Source of the DNA: Pteria penguin
Lineage: Eukaryota; Mollusca; Bivalvia; Pterioida; Pteriidae
Assembly: GCA_035048485.1 (NCBI GenBank)
Contig: CM068588.1
Coordinates: forward strand, 2,852,001-2,916,000
Direction: 5' to 3'
DNA: 64,000 bases
In this document: one piece after another, positions 1 through 12,192 of the stretch
Numbering within the stretch: the first letter of the stretch is position 1
Layout: every line of letters begins with the position of its first letter
Notes under the pieces: model-generated
What the model was told of the DNA's origin: nothing
The model's input: the letters and a program-made list of their open reading frames with translations, nothing else
The model's database searches: none
Translations under genes and position numbers: made by a program

Positions 1-1
1 T

Positions 2-560
2 TGGATGATACTTCTAGTATCATGTACATGTTTCTTGAAGACATCTTTATTTATTGATAAACCTGAGTTTGAAAGATATATAGCTAATATATACCCATCT
101 GAACTTCAGTTAAACAAAGACAATATTTGTGATACAGAAACACTTTTCTTGGACCTATACATTAAGACAATTAACAATTAAATTCATACCAATATTTATG
201 ATAAACATGACGATTTTACATTTCCTGTTGTAATTTCCCTTAGTTGGATAGATACAAATGTTCCTAGACTAAACTCCCATCATATGGTATTCATAGAATT
301 CAGTCGCTTCGATATACCGGCGCCTGCATTAACGTTTTGGACTTTCATACAAAACTTTACAAATAACTTTGGAACTTTCAACTCAGAGTTACAAGTATCA
401 TAAACTTAGAAAAGCCTTCGGAAATTCTTTTAAGTCCTATTCAGAACTTTTATCAAAATTCGGAAATATTACTTTGTATCCAATGGAATTTTCCCTCCCA
501 AAATTCTACGATAAGATTTATATATTTTGAGAATTCCAATCATTTGGCCACGAGCATCAG
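2..560 (+). pseudogene. Decayed retroelement reverse transcriptase, C-terminal part
   Basis: A protein-like frame runs from base 2 through one in-frame TAA (179-181) to about base 402; the homology then continues in another frame from about 375 to 476, so there is at least one stop and one frameshift. Recognisable pieces in order are YPSELQLNKDN, FLDL, IYDKHDDF, then YKYHKLRKAF in the second frame, and LPKFY near 510. This order resembles the end of the reverse-transcriptase domain and the following thumb-like region of retroelement proteins I recall as common in mollusc and cnidarian genomes; the pattern is closest to Penelope-like elements, but I cannot fix the class. The upstream catalytic part lies outside the window. 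No endonuclease domain is visible. It is dead and would not make a working protein. Confidence 0.6.
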
Positions 561-617
561 TTGTCGAAATGCGCATATGGTGCACTAAATTATAAGGCAT
601 ATATGTTCTATATTTAT
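514..617 (+). repeat. Direct duplication, copy 1
   Basis: This stretch overlaps the end of the reverse-transcriptase remnant and is repeated at 847-964. Shared landmarks are TTTTGAGAATTCCAATCATT, GGCCACGAGCATCA, CATATGGTGCACTAAATTAT and ATATGTTCTATATTTAT. This copy lacks about 16 bases present in the other just after GAGCATCA. Confidence 0.85.
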
Positions 618-846
618 TATAACCACTGGGCCGGTGTCACTGCTGGTGGACTGATAGCTCCCAAGGGCATCATAAGTCTAGTTTTCAGTGCTTTTGTGTG
701 ATATTAAATATATACTTCAAATTTTCAGCCATCAAATTAAATAAATCACTCTAAAACTAAGGAGTATCTCCTTCATGCATAGCTCTGTCCTTAGATGGAT
801 TCTTTGGTTCACTTTTTGGTCCTTTTGATTCAACATTGCTCTTCAA

Positions 847-964
847 AGATTTATATCTTTTGAGAATTCCAATCATTTGGCCACGAGCATCACTGAAGAG
901 ACATAAGTTGTCGAAATGCACATATGGTGCACTAAATTATAAGGTATATATGTTCTATATTTAT
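847..964 (+). repeat. Direct duplication, copy 2
   Basis: Second copy of the 514-617 segment, in the same orientation and about 333 bp downstream. It carries an extra stretch including CTGAAGAGACATAAG. It probably represents a duplicated retroelement tail or a second element fragment; the sequence alone does not decide which. Confidence 0.85.
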
Positions 965-3455
965 GATATGGTGTACACACTTGAGGGTATAAAGTTCCAA
1001 TAAGTTTATCACGTCGGGTTCTAAAATAATGAAAGGCCTTCGTGATCTACAATAATATGACCTGGAGATTATCAAAAGGACAGTAATTGTTGTATTGACC
1101 ACTTCTACACTCTTATACAGAGATTTTTACTTGATCCTGTACGCTGACTAACAGGCGTTTGGGGACCATACGGTAGGTCTTGTTGAAACTTTTTCAAAGG
1201 AGAAATGGTCCTGAACTTCATTCCCTCTTACTGTTTATTAGGACTCTTACAGATCAAGGGTCTGAGCTCGCTTCTAGATCGGCAGGGCACAGTTTACTCA
1301 TGTTGATATCGATTTATACATTTTTTATCTTACTCAGCATTACTATACATGTTTATATCTTTATGACCTCTCAACTTGAGAAAGTTGTTGATCCTTGCTC
1401 TCTATATGGAGAATTATTCATAGATTTTTAAATGTGCGATCTTTGATTATACTGCTTTTGTAGAAAGTGGGGAGGAAGACCCATAAACCGGTTACCCACT
1501 CCAACTGATTGACTACTTTCATATCAATTGACCGTCCGAAGTCGGTATCGCAATTGCACCTTTATCGAAAGTTTTTGTGATGTTCTTGTGACAAGTTGTT
1601 TCTGGGTTTTTTCGTCAATTTATTACATTATTAACAGTGCATTTCCGTGGTCATTTCTGTCATACGCCAGAGTAAGATGCGTTTATCGTTTTCTTTAAGA
1701 ACTAAAATGTTTGTACTGGATATATGCCAAAACGGTTCATGAGGGGTGGATAGGGAATAGTAGCAACCCCAGGTGAATTTTGCAGTGTATTCATATCTTT
1801 ATGCGCTTAATGTATTTGGATAAGGCTTAGTGAGACAAATTCAAAACAGTTTTCCTTTTGCTGACATCTCTGTCCTATCAAAAGTTATTGCAGTTTGAAG
1901 ATGCCAAAATTTGACATTCTCATAGAATTAACGGAACCGACATTTCTTACATTTTTAGAATTTTTGTCATTTCTCTGTCAGTTTTTGTATTCACCAAGCG
2001 TAGCCCTCTTCCCTTCACACCCCATCCCCTTTTCTCATTCCTCACCCTCCTGCTTCTAGTCTCACTCTCATTTCAGTATATGACATCATTATGATCAAAG
2101 CGATCAATAATTCCAAAAATCACCTCTGTTGCATCGACAGAACATGTTTGTCGTATAAATTAAAATCTTTGACAAATTTTGTACTTTCCATTAGCGCTTT
2201 GGTATGAGTTTTTAATCTTAAGTACACTTTAAGCGCCCACTCATTGAAGTTCTTGCTCTTGATCTTGGATTTAGAGCACTTCCTCAGATCAATGAAATGA
2301 TGTATAAAAAATGCATATTTATCAGTATTTGAGTCAATGTATTTTATTTTTCTTAGCATCAATGAAATGATTTTTAAAAATACATGTTCATCAGGTGATA
2401 CCACGACACAAACTTCGCTAGTATTTAAATCCATACATTTTATATGTATTGTCAACATTAAAGTACTATGTATTTTAGACAATTCTGAACACGCTTCTTT
2501 TATATTGTGAATAAATGACATTTAAATCCTTATAATAATCTTTATTTTGTCCAGCTACTACTTGTTAGAGTCACTTTTGAAACTTGGATAGCAGGCAATA
2601 CATATGTTCCTTCAAACACTCGAGTACTTAACATTGATATGATATAAAATGGGTACGCAAGCGTAAACTGAAGAAAAACGATTTGTAAACAAGATCCACA
2701 ACTACTGCTCTTCATATGTTATGGACACATGGTGTTGACAAGGATCTCACTCCATCGAGGGGGTTCACATATGCTCTTCAAGTAGACATTTTCGTTGTTT
2801 TCAATTTGGTTTTCATTTTTTAAGATTGGTTCTTTGGTTTCATGATTTTCTGATTTGCGGTTTGGCTTTATCCATCATCTTTACATACAAGTGTTCTTAT
2901 AGTTATACTCACTCCTCCCGGGCACCTGGTCTCACCTCTGAACTTCAGACCTCCGTAAATATTCACTGTGGTACATTGTTGTAAGAGCCATAGTCATGTG
3001 ACACGTGTTACTTTCGTATTTTACATTACAGCTTTCATCATAAGAGCAAGATTTTTAAACATAGTAATTAATATGAATGAATGATGAACAACGGCAGGTT
3101 TGTTATCTGTCGCTAAATTTGATTGAAATAAGACATGAAAAGTTATCAAACCAGTACCTGTACATCAAATATAACAATATACCGTTCGATCTCAATTCTC
3201 GCTCAGAAACAGCAACAAAAAATCACTGAAATGAACATCCAAGTTTTGTTAACCGTCTAATGCAACATCTCGCTGTCAATCGTCACTAACAACTTTATGT
3301 AGTGTTTGACATGGTTTTCTCGTCATTGACGGATGAGGCCAATATCTTTGGCTAAGCCACAGTAACGATCATTCGTTTATCACTGGTATGTACAGGTGTA
3401 GTGTACAGACATGCGGTGGGAATAAGGTTTACCTGGCAAGGCAGTTCAACAAAAA
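965..3455. other. No recognisable gene
   Basis: AT-rich unique-looking sequence. An 83-codon open frame at 1180-1431 (+) and a 133-codon frame at 2120-2521 (-) are present, but neither shows a domain I recognise. The second contains a short local duplication beginning TCAATGAAATGAT at about 2290 and 2359. I see no promoter, splice pattern or RNA gene that I can support. Confidence 0.5.
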
Positions 3456-3460
3456 TGAAT

Positions 3461-3599
3461 CAGTGGCGGATCCAGGTTTTCCGAAAAGGGGGGCCCAAAT
3501 TGGTTTTAGCCCAACTTCTCAGCCATTTTTGGTGCAAAATCTGGATTTTTACTAGTAAATATGTGACCAAAAGGGCGGCCCTCTCTAAATCCGCCACTG
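3461..3599. mobile_element. Short MITE with CAGTGGCGGAT termini
   Basis: The left end reads CAGTGGCGGATCCAG and the right end CTAAATCCGCCACTG, so the outer roughly 15 bp form terminal inverted repeats. The element is 139 bp and is bounded on both sides by TGAAT (3456-3460 and 3600-3604), a likely 5-bp target duplication. The CAGTGGCG start resembles hAT-type non-autonomous elements, but those normally make 8-bp duplications, so the superfamily is open. The interior has a G run and no coding capacity. Confidence 0.7.
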
Positions 3600-3604
3600 T
3601 GAAT

Positions 3605-4774
3605 GAATGGGAATTATCTTCATTCAAAATATATATCAATGGGTAAAACGTATGTGTAAATCAAAGTAGAAGACATAATTGCAATTACACTCGAAATGTA
3701 GAATATGAGCGTAAGTTTGAGGTATGATTCTCAGCATGTTCACTATATGAATGGGTAAGGTTTCACACTGTGTCCAGTATATTGATGAATAGGGTGCTAA
3801 CGACTTCAGCCTTATGTACTTCTGAATTGTATAAAAAAAAACTGCAGATAAGAAGCTCTCAATTCGCTTCTTCGTCACCTTTACTTGAATGATTGATTCC
3901 CTGCAAAAATAGACTGAGACGTGTTCGAGAAAATGTGTTTTCTCTCATTTATGAATACAGATTACAACTTCTGAAATTAAAGTGAATGCAGCACATGGAC
4001 TTGTAATACATGCTAAATTCTAATATCGCCGTAATAAGAACAATAACTCTTGCAAATGATAATGACAATATTTACCAAATTCTGTTAGCAGTCGTATCTT
4101 CTAATGAGTGAATGATTACCAATATTATGTCATTTCTATCATTACTTGTACGTCTTCTTGTACACCTACCTTAATATTTGATAAGCATAAACTCATATAC
4201 GTCTTGGAACAGTTAATTCCACTTCGTCGACACTCGACACAGGAGAAGGCCAACTTCATTAGAGAATTAATTCCATCATACTGGGGTGTACATAGAACTT
4301 GAATCAATTGATTAACGAATCAACTATCATTTAAGTATATCAACGAGGAGAAAAATATCACAATTATTATTTGCAAAATAGGAATAAATTACCAAACATT
4401 GAAAATGATAAGTATGTTTGCAGACTAACGCGCTGAAATATTAACCATCACGACCACCTCTAACCCCCCCCCCTCCCCAAATATACGTACTTTACAAATA
4501 GAAAGTTGATATTTGTATACAAAAACGAAAGGCAAAATATTGTCGTGAAACAAATGAATGGACTAAAATGGGCATAAACCTTTGAGATAGGTACAAGTAG
4601 TTCTAGGTCATGCAGAAGTCATGGAATACATGACACGTGGTAAATATTCTACGGATATACATGTACACACACGAACAGTATCGTTTGTCAACTTATTAGA
4701 TATTATTGTTATTAAAAGGCTTTCCCGACGAAGAGTCAAGCAAAACCAGCAGTTCCTCTTGGGCTTCGTGCGTC
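3605..4774. other. No recognisable gene
   Basis: AT-rich sequence with a C10 run at 4464-4473. Open frames here are 60 to 84 codons on both strands without recognisable content, and the last of them already runs into the satellite edge. Confidence 0.5.
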
Positions 4775-7700
4775 TTACAATATAGCAATCTGCTTGCTCT
4801 ATGTCGGAGGTGTTTACATGATATAGCAACCTGCTGGTTCTGTGACGGAAGTGTTTATACAATATAGCAATCTGCTTGCTCTACGTCAGAGGTGTTTACA
4901 CGATAAAGCAACCTGCTTAATAAGTGCAAGTAGTGTTTACACGATATAGTAATCTGCTTGCTCTGTGTTAGAAGTGTTTACACGATATAACAACATTCTT
5001 GTTCTGTGGTAGACGTGTTTACACAATATAGCAATCTGCTTGCTGTGTGTTAGAAGTGTTTAAACGATAAAGCAATCTACCTGTTCTGTGACAGAAGTGT
5101 TTATACGATATAGCAATCTGCTTGTTCTGTGAGAGGAGTGTTTACACGATCAAGCAATCTACTTGTTCTGTGACAGGAGTGTTTATACGATATAGCAATC
5201 TACTTGTTCTGTGACAGGAGTGTTTATACGATATAGCAATCTGCTTGTTCTGTGACAGGAGTGTTTATACGATATAGCAATCTGCTTGTTCTGTGAGAGG
5301 AGTGTTTACACGATAAAGCAATCTACTTGTTCTGTGACAGGAGTGTTTATACGATATAGCAATCTGCTTGTTCTGTGACAGGAGTGTTTATACGATATAG
5401 CAATCTGCTTGTTCTGTGACAGGAGTGTTTATACCATATAGCAATCTGCTTGTTCTGTGAGAGGAGTGTTTATACCATATAGCAATCTACTTGTTCTGTG
5501 ACAGAAGTGTTTATACGATATAGCAATCTACTTGTTCTATGACAGAAGTGTTTATACGATATAGCAATCTACTTGTTCTGTGACAGAAGTGTTTATACGA
5601 TATAGCAATCTACTTGTTCTGTGAGAGGAGTGCTTATACGATATAGCAATCTGCTTGTTCTGTGACAGAAGTGTTTATACGATATAGCAATCTACTTGTT
5701 CTGTGAGAGGAGTGTTTATACGATATAGCAATCTGCTTGTTCTGTGAGAGGAGTGTTTATACGATATAGCAATCTACTTGTTCTGTGACAGAAGTGTTTA
5801 TACGATATAGCAATCTGCTTGTTCTGTGAGAGGAGTGTTTATACGATATAGCAATCTGCTTGTTCTGTGAGAGGAGTGTTTATACGATATAGCAATCTAC
5901 TTGTTCTGTGACAGGAGTGTTTATACGATAAAGCAATCTACTTGTTCTGTGAGAGGAGTGTTTATACGATAAAGCAATCTACTTGTTCTGTGAGAGGAGT
6001 GTTTATACGATAAAGCAATCTACTTGTTCTGTGACAGAAGTGTTTATACGATAAAGCAATCTACTTGTTTTGTGAGAGGAGTGTTTATACGATAAAGCAA
6101 TCTACTTGTTCTGTGACAGGAGTGTTTATACGATATAGCAACCAGATTGTTCTGTGGCAGAAGTGTTTATACGATATAGCAACCAGATTGTTCTGTGGCA
6201 GAAGTGTTTATACGATAAAGCAATCTACTTGTTCTGTGACAGGAGTGTTTATACGATAAAACAATCTACTTGTTCTGTGACAGGAGTGTTTATACGATAT
6301 AGCAACCAGATTGTTCTGTGGCAGAACTGTTTATACGATAAAGCAATCTACATGTTCTGTGACAGGAGTGTTTATACGATAAAGCAATCTACTTGTTCTG
6401 TGACAGGAGTGTTTATACGATAAAGCAATCTACTTGTTCTGTGAGAGGAGTGTTTATACGATAAAGCAATCTACTTGTTCTGTGAGAGGAGTGTTTATAC
6501 GATAAAGCAATCTACTTGTTCTGTGACAGAAGTGTTTATACGATAAAGCAATCTACTTGTTTTGTGAAAGGAGTGTTTATACGATAAAGCAATCTACTTG
6601 TTCTGTGACAGGAGTGTTTATACGATATAGCAACCAGATTGTTCTGTGGCAGAAGTGTTTATACGATATAGCAACCAGATTGTTCTGTGGCAGAAGTGTT
6701 TATACGATAAAGCAATCTACTTGTTCTGTGACAGGAGTGTTTATACGATAAAGCAATCTACTTGTTCTGTGACAGGAGTGTTTATACGATATAGCAACCA
6801 GATTGTTCTGTGGCAGAAGTGTTTATACGATAAAGCAATCTACTTGTTCTGTGACAGGAGTGTTTATACGATAAAGCAATCTACTTGTTCTGTGAGAGGA
6901 GTGTTTATACGATAAAGCAATCTACTTGTTCTGTGACAGGAGTGTTTATACGATATAGCAATCTACTTGTTCTGTGACAGGAGTGTTTATACGATATAGC
7001 AATCTACTTGTTTTGTGAGAGGAATGTTTATACGATATAGCAATCTACTTGTTCTGTGAGAGGAGTGTTTATACGATATAGCAATCTACTTGTTCTGTGA
7101 CAGAAGTGTTTATACGATATAGCAATCTACTTGTTCTGTGAGAGGAGTGTTTATACGATATAGCAATCTACTTGTTCTGTGAGAGGAGTGTTTATACGAT
7201 AAAGCAATCTACTTGTTCTGTGACAGAAGTGTTTATACGATAAAGCAATCTACTTGTTCTGTGAGAGGAGTGTTTATACGATAAAGCAATCTACTTGTTC
7301 TGTGAGAGGAGTGTTTATACGATAAAGCAATCTACTTGTTCTGTGAGAGGAGTGTTTATACGATATAGCAATCTACTTGTTCTGTGAGAGGAGTGTTTAT
7401 ACGATATAGCAATCTACTTGTTCTGTGAGAGGAGTGTTTATACGATATAGCAATCTACTTGTTCTGTGACAGGAGTGTTTATACGATATAGCAATCTACT
7501 TGTTCTGTGAGAGGAGTGTTTATACGATATAGCAATCTACTTGTTCTGTGACAGGAGTGTTTATACGATATAGCAATCTACTTGTTCTGTGACAGGAGTG
7601 TTTATACGATATAGCAATCTACTTGTTCTGTGAGAGGAGTGTTTATACGATAAAGCAATCTACTTGTTCTGTGAGAGGAGTGTTTATACGATAAAGCAAT

Positions 7701-10215
7701 CTACTTGTTCTGTGACAGGAGTGTTTATACGATAAAGCAATCTACTTGTTCTGTGAGAGGAGTGTTTATACGATAAAGCAATCTACTTGTTCTGTGAGAG
7801 AAGTGTTTATACGATAAAGCAATCTACTTGTTCTGTGACAGGAGTGTTTATACGATAAAGCAATCTACTTGTTCTGTGACAGGAGTGTTTATACGATATA
7901 GCAATCTACTTGTTCTGTGAGAGGAGTGTTTATACGATATAGCAATCTACTTGTTCTGTGACAGAAGTGTTTATACGATATAGCAATCTACTTGTTCTGT
8001 GACAGAAGTGTTTATACGATATAGCAATCTACTTGTTCTGTGACAGAAGTGTTTATACGATATAGCAATCTACTTGTTCTGTGACAGAAGTGTTTATACG
8101 ATATAGCAATCTACTTGTTCTGTGACAGAAGTGTTTATACGATATAGCAATCTACTTGTTCTGTGACAGAAGTGTTTATACGATATAGCAATCTACTTGT
8201 TCTGTGACAGAAGTGTTTATACGATATAGCAATCTACTTGTTCTGTGACAGAAGTGTTTATACGATATAGCAATCTACTTGTTCTGTGACAGAAGTGTTT
8301 ATACGATATAGCAATCTACTTGTTCTGTGACAGAAGTGTTTATACGATATAGCAATCTACTTGTTCTGTGACAGAAGTGTTTATACGATATAGCAATCTA
8401 CTTGTTCTGTGACAGAAGTGTTTATACGATATAGCAATCTACTTGTTCTGTGACAGAAGTGTTTATACGATAAAGCAATCTACTTGTTCTGTGACAGAAG
8501 TGTTTATACGATATAGCAATCTACTTGTTCTGTGACAGAAGTGTTTATACGATAAAGCAATCTACTTGTTCTGTGACAGAAGTGTTTATACGATAAAGCA
8601 ATCTACTTGTTCTGTGACAGAAGTGTTTATACGATAAAGCAATCTACTTGTTCTGTGACAGAAGTGTTTATACGATAAAGCAATCTACTTGTTCTGTGAC
8701 AGAAGTGTTTATACGATATAGCAATCTACTTGTTCTGTGACAGAAGTGTTTATACGATAAAGCAATCTACTTGTTCTGTGACAGAAGTGTTTATACGATA
8801 AAGCAATCTACTTGTTCTGTGACAGAAGTGTTTATACGATAAAGCAATCTACTTGTTCTGTGACAGAAGTGTTTATACGATAAAGCAATCTACTTGTTCT
8901 GTGACAGAAGTGTTTATACGATAAAGCAATCTACTTGTTCTGTGACAGAAGTGTTTATACGATAAAGCAATCTACTTGTTCTGTGACAGAAGTGTTTATA
9001 CGATAAAGCAATCTACTTGTTCTGTGAGAGGAGTGTTTATACGATAAAGCAATCTACTTGTTCTGTGACAGAAGTGTTTATACGATAAAGCAATCTACTT
9101 GTTCTGTGACAGGAGTGTTTATACGATAAAGCAATCTACTTGTTCTGTGAGAGGAGTGTTTATACGATAAAGCAATCTACTTGTTCTGTGACAGAAGTGT
9201 TTATACGATAAAGCAATCTACTTGTTCTGTGACAGAAGTGTTTATACGATAAAGCAATCTACTTGTTCTGTGAGAGGAGTGTTTATACGATAAAGCAATC
9301 TACTTGTTCTGTGACAGAAGTGTTTATACGATAAAGCAATCTACTTGTTCTGTGAGAGGAGTGTTTATACGATAAAGCAATCTACTTGTTCTGTGACAGA
9401 AGTGTTTATACGATAAAGCAATCTACTTGTTCTGTGACAGAAGTGTTTATACGATAAAGCAATCTACTTGTTCTGTGACAGGAGTGTTTATACGATAAAG
9501 CAATCTACTTGTTCTGTGACAGAAGTGTTTATACGATATAGCAATCTACTTGTTCTGTGACAGAAGTGTTTATACGATAAAGCAATCTACTTGTTCTGTG
9601 ACAGGAGTGTTTATACGATATAGCAATCTACTTGTTTTGTGACAGGAGTGTTTATACCATAAAGCAATCTACTTGTTCTGTGACAGAAGTGTTTATACGA
9701 TAAAGCAATCTACTTGTTCTGTGACAGAAGTGTTTATACGATAAAGCAAGCAATCTACTTGTTCTGTGACAGGAGTGTTTATACGATAAAGCAATCTACT
9801 TGTTCTGTGACAGGAGTGTTTATACGATAAAGCAATCTACTGGATCTGTGAGAGGAGTGTTTATACGATAAAGCAATCTACTTGCTCTGTGACAGAAGTG
9901 TTTATACGATAAAGCAATCTACTTGTTCTGTGAGAGGATTGTTTATACGATAAAGCAATCTACTTGTTCTGTGAGAGGAGTGTTTATACGATAAAGCAAT
10001 CTACTTGTTCTGTGACAAGAGTGTTTATACGATATAGCAATCTACTTGTTCTGTGACAGGAGTGTTTATACGATATAGCAATCTGCTTGTTCTGTGACAG
10101 GAGTGTTTATACGATATAGCAATCTACTTGTTCTGTGACAGGAGTGTTTATACGATAAAGCAATCTACTTGTTCTGTGACAGGAGTGTTTATACGATATA
10201 GCAACCAGATTATTC
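4775..10215. repeat. 41-bp satellite array, about 130 units
   Basis: A head-to-tail array with a 41-bp period, for example CAATCTACT at 7861 and again at 7902. A typical unit reads GTGTTTATACGATATAGCAA followed by TCTACTTGTTCTGTGACAGG and A. Common variants are GATATA versus GATAAA, GACAGG versus GAGAGG versus GACAGA, and a rarer form with CAACCAGATTGTTCTGTGGC. Units near the left edge (4775-5100) are much more diverged than those in the core. Because 41 is not divisible by 3, open frames inside cycle through three frames every 123 bp; the 64- and 89-codon frames here are products of the repeat, not genes. There are no unique spacers, so it is not a CRISPR array. One unit near 9745 carries a 4-bp CAAG insertion. 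Confidence 0.97.
5990..6972. repeat. 492-bp higher-order duplication inside the satellite
   Basis: Bases from about 5990 to 6480 are repeated at about 6482 to 6972, an offset of 492 bp or exactly 12 units. The rare variant CTACTTGTTTTGTGA occurs at 6061 and 6553, and the order of the CAACCAGATTGTTCTGTGGC variants is the same in both blocks. Only scattered substitutions separate them, so the copy is recent relative to the array. Confidence 0.85.
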
Positions 10216-10570
10216 CGTGACGGTAGTGTTGCGATACATATATCAGTCTGCTTGAAATACGACAAAGATGTAAACCAACCTGCTTGTCGTGTGACAGACA
10301 GGTTTACACGATACAACAACATGCTTGTTTTGAAACCGAAGTAAATGTTCAAGAAATTTCCTCAATTTAAAGAACGCTATGTATTGCAATGTGATTAAAT
10401 AAAGCGAAAAAGGTGAAAAAATATCTCTATTGATACAACATTACATACTTCAATTAAGATTTCTCCCACCTCATCCAACGGTAGTGTTGCGATACATATA
10501 CAGTTATAATGGGACAAAAACTATCGTTTCGTGTGACAAAATTAACATATCCCAAAATGCTTGTTTTGCC
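10216..10570. repeat. Decayed right edge of the 41-bp satellite
   Basis: Strongly diverged units continue past the clean array, with pieces such as CTGCTTG, GTTTACACGATACAACAAC and ATGCTTGTTTTG. The phrase CGGTAGTGTTGCGATACATA occurs at about 10221 and again at about 10481, showing a further local duplication of edge units. Confidence 0.7.
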
Positions 10571-10859
10571 AAAACGATTTATAATTAAAAAGTATCACTT
10601 AAATTAATTAATTAATTTTTTTTTTAATAACCAACAGATTTTCCTTAGCGTTGAACACTTTTTTGTATACTTACAAGCAGCAGAGTTTACCTGTATACTT
10701 TATAATCCTGTGATAATCGACCGCCAGGTGAGATGGAAAATCCTGGATGTCAGCTCACGTAATACCAGGCCAACACATACATCACATTACAAAGGACTCA
10801 AGAACTTTTTTTTTTTTATAACTCAATTTTTTCCCTTAGGTACAAGAACACTCGTTTTT

Positions 10860-10893
<34 letters not shown>

Positions 10894-11487
10894 TTTTCTT
10901 CTTTACATGAGGTACAAGAACTCGTATATATACCGTCCAGTTTGGTATCAACCCCATATTCAATTGCTGTCGCATGATTACATACCCTCAACACCCCCCC
11001 CTCCCACCAAAAACAATAATAATAATAAAGCCAATGGGTTATGTCGCCTTCCCTCTTCTTTAAGATGTTATTAAATGAGTTTCCGTTGCCTGCGCCGAGT
11101 TCAGTTTTCCGTCAGTATTACTCATCAACCCAATATGTAAAAGGCAGTTGATTACATCACTGTCAATTTGTACTAGAACTCGATTTATATCATAAACTGG
11201 TTATGTAGCCAAGATGTCAATAGTCTCGGAGTTTCAGTTTCCTCATACACCATATGGTCGAGTATTATGAAGAGTACCTAGAACTCGATTTTTATCAGGC
11301 GATTACGTCTATGCGATTTACACTGCATCGTCATCTTCTTGTCAAAAGGATTCCTCATGGACGGGCACAAAGAAGATAAAGGACCTTCCCAAGATGCATC
11401 TAAATGAGTATCGGTTACAGATGTCTAGGTGATGTCATTAATGCAGACGACTAGTCAAGGCTGGGATACTCTGGGAGCTAAATATCG
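10571..11487. other. No gene; poly-T tract
   Basis: AT-rich spacer containing a T run of about 31 bases (10861-10891), an 8-base C run near 10994 and a short AATAAT repeat. A 66-codon frame across the T tract encodes mostly phenylalanine and is spurious. Confidence 0.6.
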
Positions 11488-11551
11488 ATAGGCTGGTGGT
11501 CAGTCGTCGCTAGCTTGGTGGTCAGTTGTCGCTAAGTTGATGGTCAGTCGA
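11488..11551. repeat. 22-bp tandem repeat, about 3 units
   Basis: Units of the form GGTGGTCAGTCGTCGCTA repeat with small changes at about a 22-bp spacing, just upstream of the 8-bp array. Confidence 0.75.
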
Positions 11552-11605
11552 AGAGTCTGAAGTATATATAGGAAGAACACGATTTTGTTGTATCTCTGTA
11601 TCCCG

Positions 11606-11987
11606 TGTCATCTTATCATCTTATCATCTTATCATCTTGTCATCTTATCATCTTATCATCTTATCATCTTGTCATCTTATCATCTTATCATCTTATCATC
11701 TTGTCATCTTGTCATCTTATCATCTTGTCATCTTATCATCTTGTCATCTTATCATCTTATCATCTTGTCATCTTATCATCTTATCATCTTGTCATCTTAT
11801 CATCTTGTCATCTTATCATCTTATCATCTTGTCATCTTATCATCTTGTCATCTTATCATCTTGTCATCTTATCATCTTATCATCTTATCATCTTATCATC
11901 TTGTCATCTTATCATCTTGTCATCTTATCATATTGTCATCTTATCATCTTATCATCTTGTCATCTTATCATCTTATCATCTTGTCAT
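11606..11987. repeat. 8-bp microsatellite array (ATCTTATC/ATCTTGTC)
   Basis: About 47 units of TCATCTTA or TCATCTTG run without interruption for about 380 bp; a single TATTGTCATC unit breaks the pattern near 11931. Eight is not divisible by three and no phase contains a stop, so all three forward frames stay open and encode the same repeating SSYHLIIL-like peptide. The long open frames here are artefacts of the repeat. Confidence 0.97.
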
Positions 11988-12142
11988 TGATCAGAATGGA
12001 CATAGAACTTTGCGGTTTTACTCGGATTCATTAGAAAAAGTAGAAAAATGTTTATCTACGAATGAATAAATCGAATTTGAAGAAACCTGATTATAAATCT
12101 GTGATTAATAAGGATTCAGACTTAATCTTTGACACCTTTTGC

Positions 12143-12192
12143 CAATCGTAACAACTCGTCCATTTCTATTTTTGTAAAAAATGGCGACGGTG
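12143..12192 (+). repeat. Dispersed repeat, internally deleted copy
   Basis: Contains CAATCGTAACAACTCGTCCA followed by TCTATTTTTGTAAAAAATGG and CGACGGTG. The same two blocks occur in reverse complement at 16801-16927, where they are separated by about 80 extra bases, so this copy looks like an internal deletion derivative. Confidence 0.75.

Noticed and set aside
1180..1431. 83-codon membrane protein gene
   Set aside because: A hydrophobic stretch is present but no known family; it may be debris downstream of the retroelement remnant.
2120..2521. 133-codon minus-strand gene
   Set aside because: No recognisable domain, an internal short duplication, and AT-rich composition; an open frame of this length can arise by chance.
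6065..6915. Four open frames of 64 and 89 codons
   Set aside because: They are translations of the 41-bp satellite; pairs are identical because of the 492-bp duplication.
4775..10215. CRISPR array
   Set aside because: The whole 41-bp unit repeats without unique spacers, the context is eukaryotic, and no cas genes are near.
11585..12069. Open frames of 117 to 154 codons
   Set aside because: They are frame-shifted readings of an 8-bp microsatellite without stop codons.
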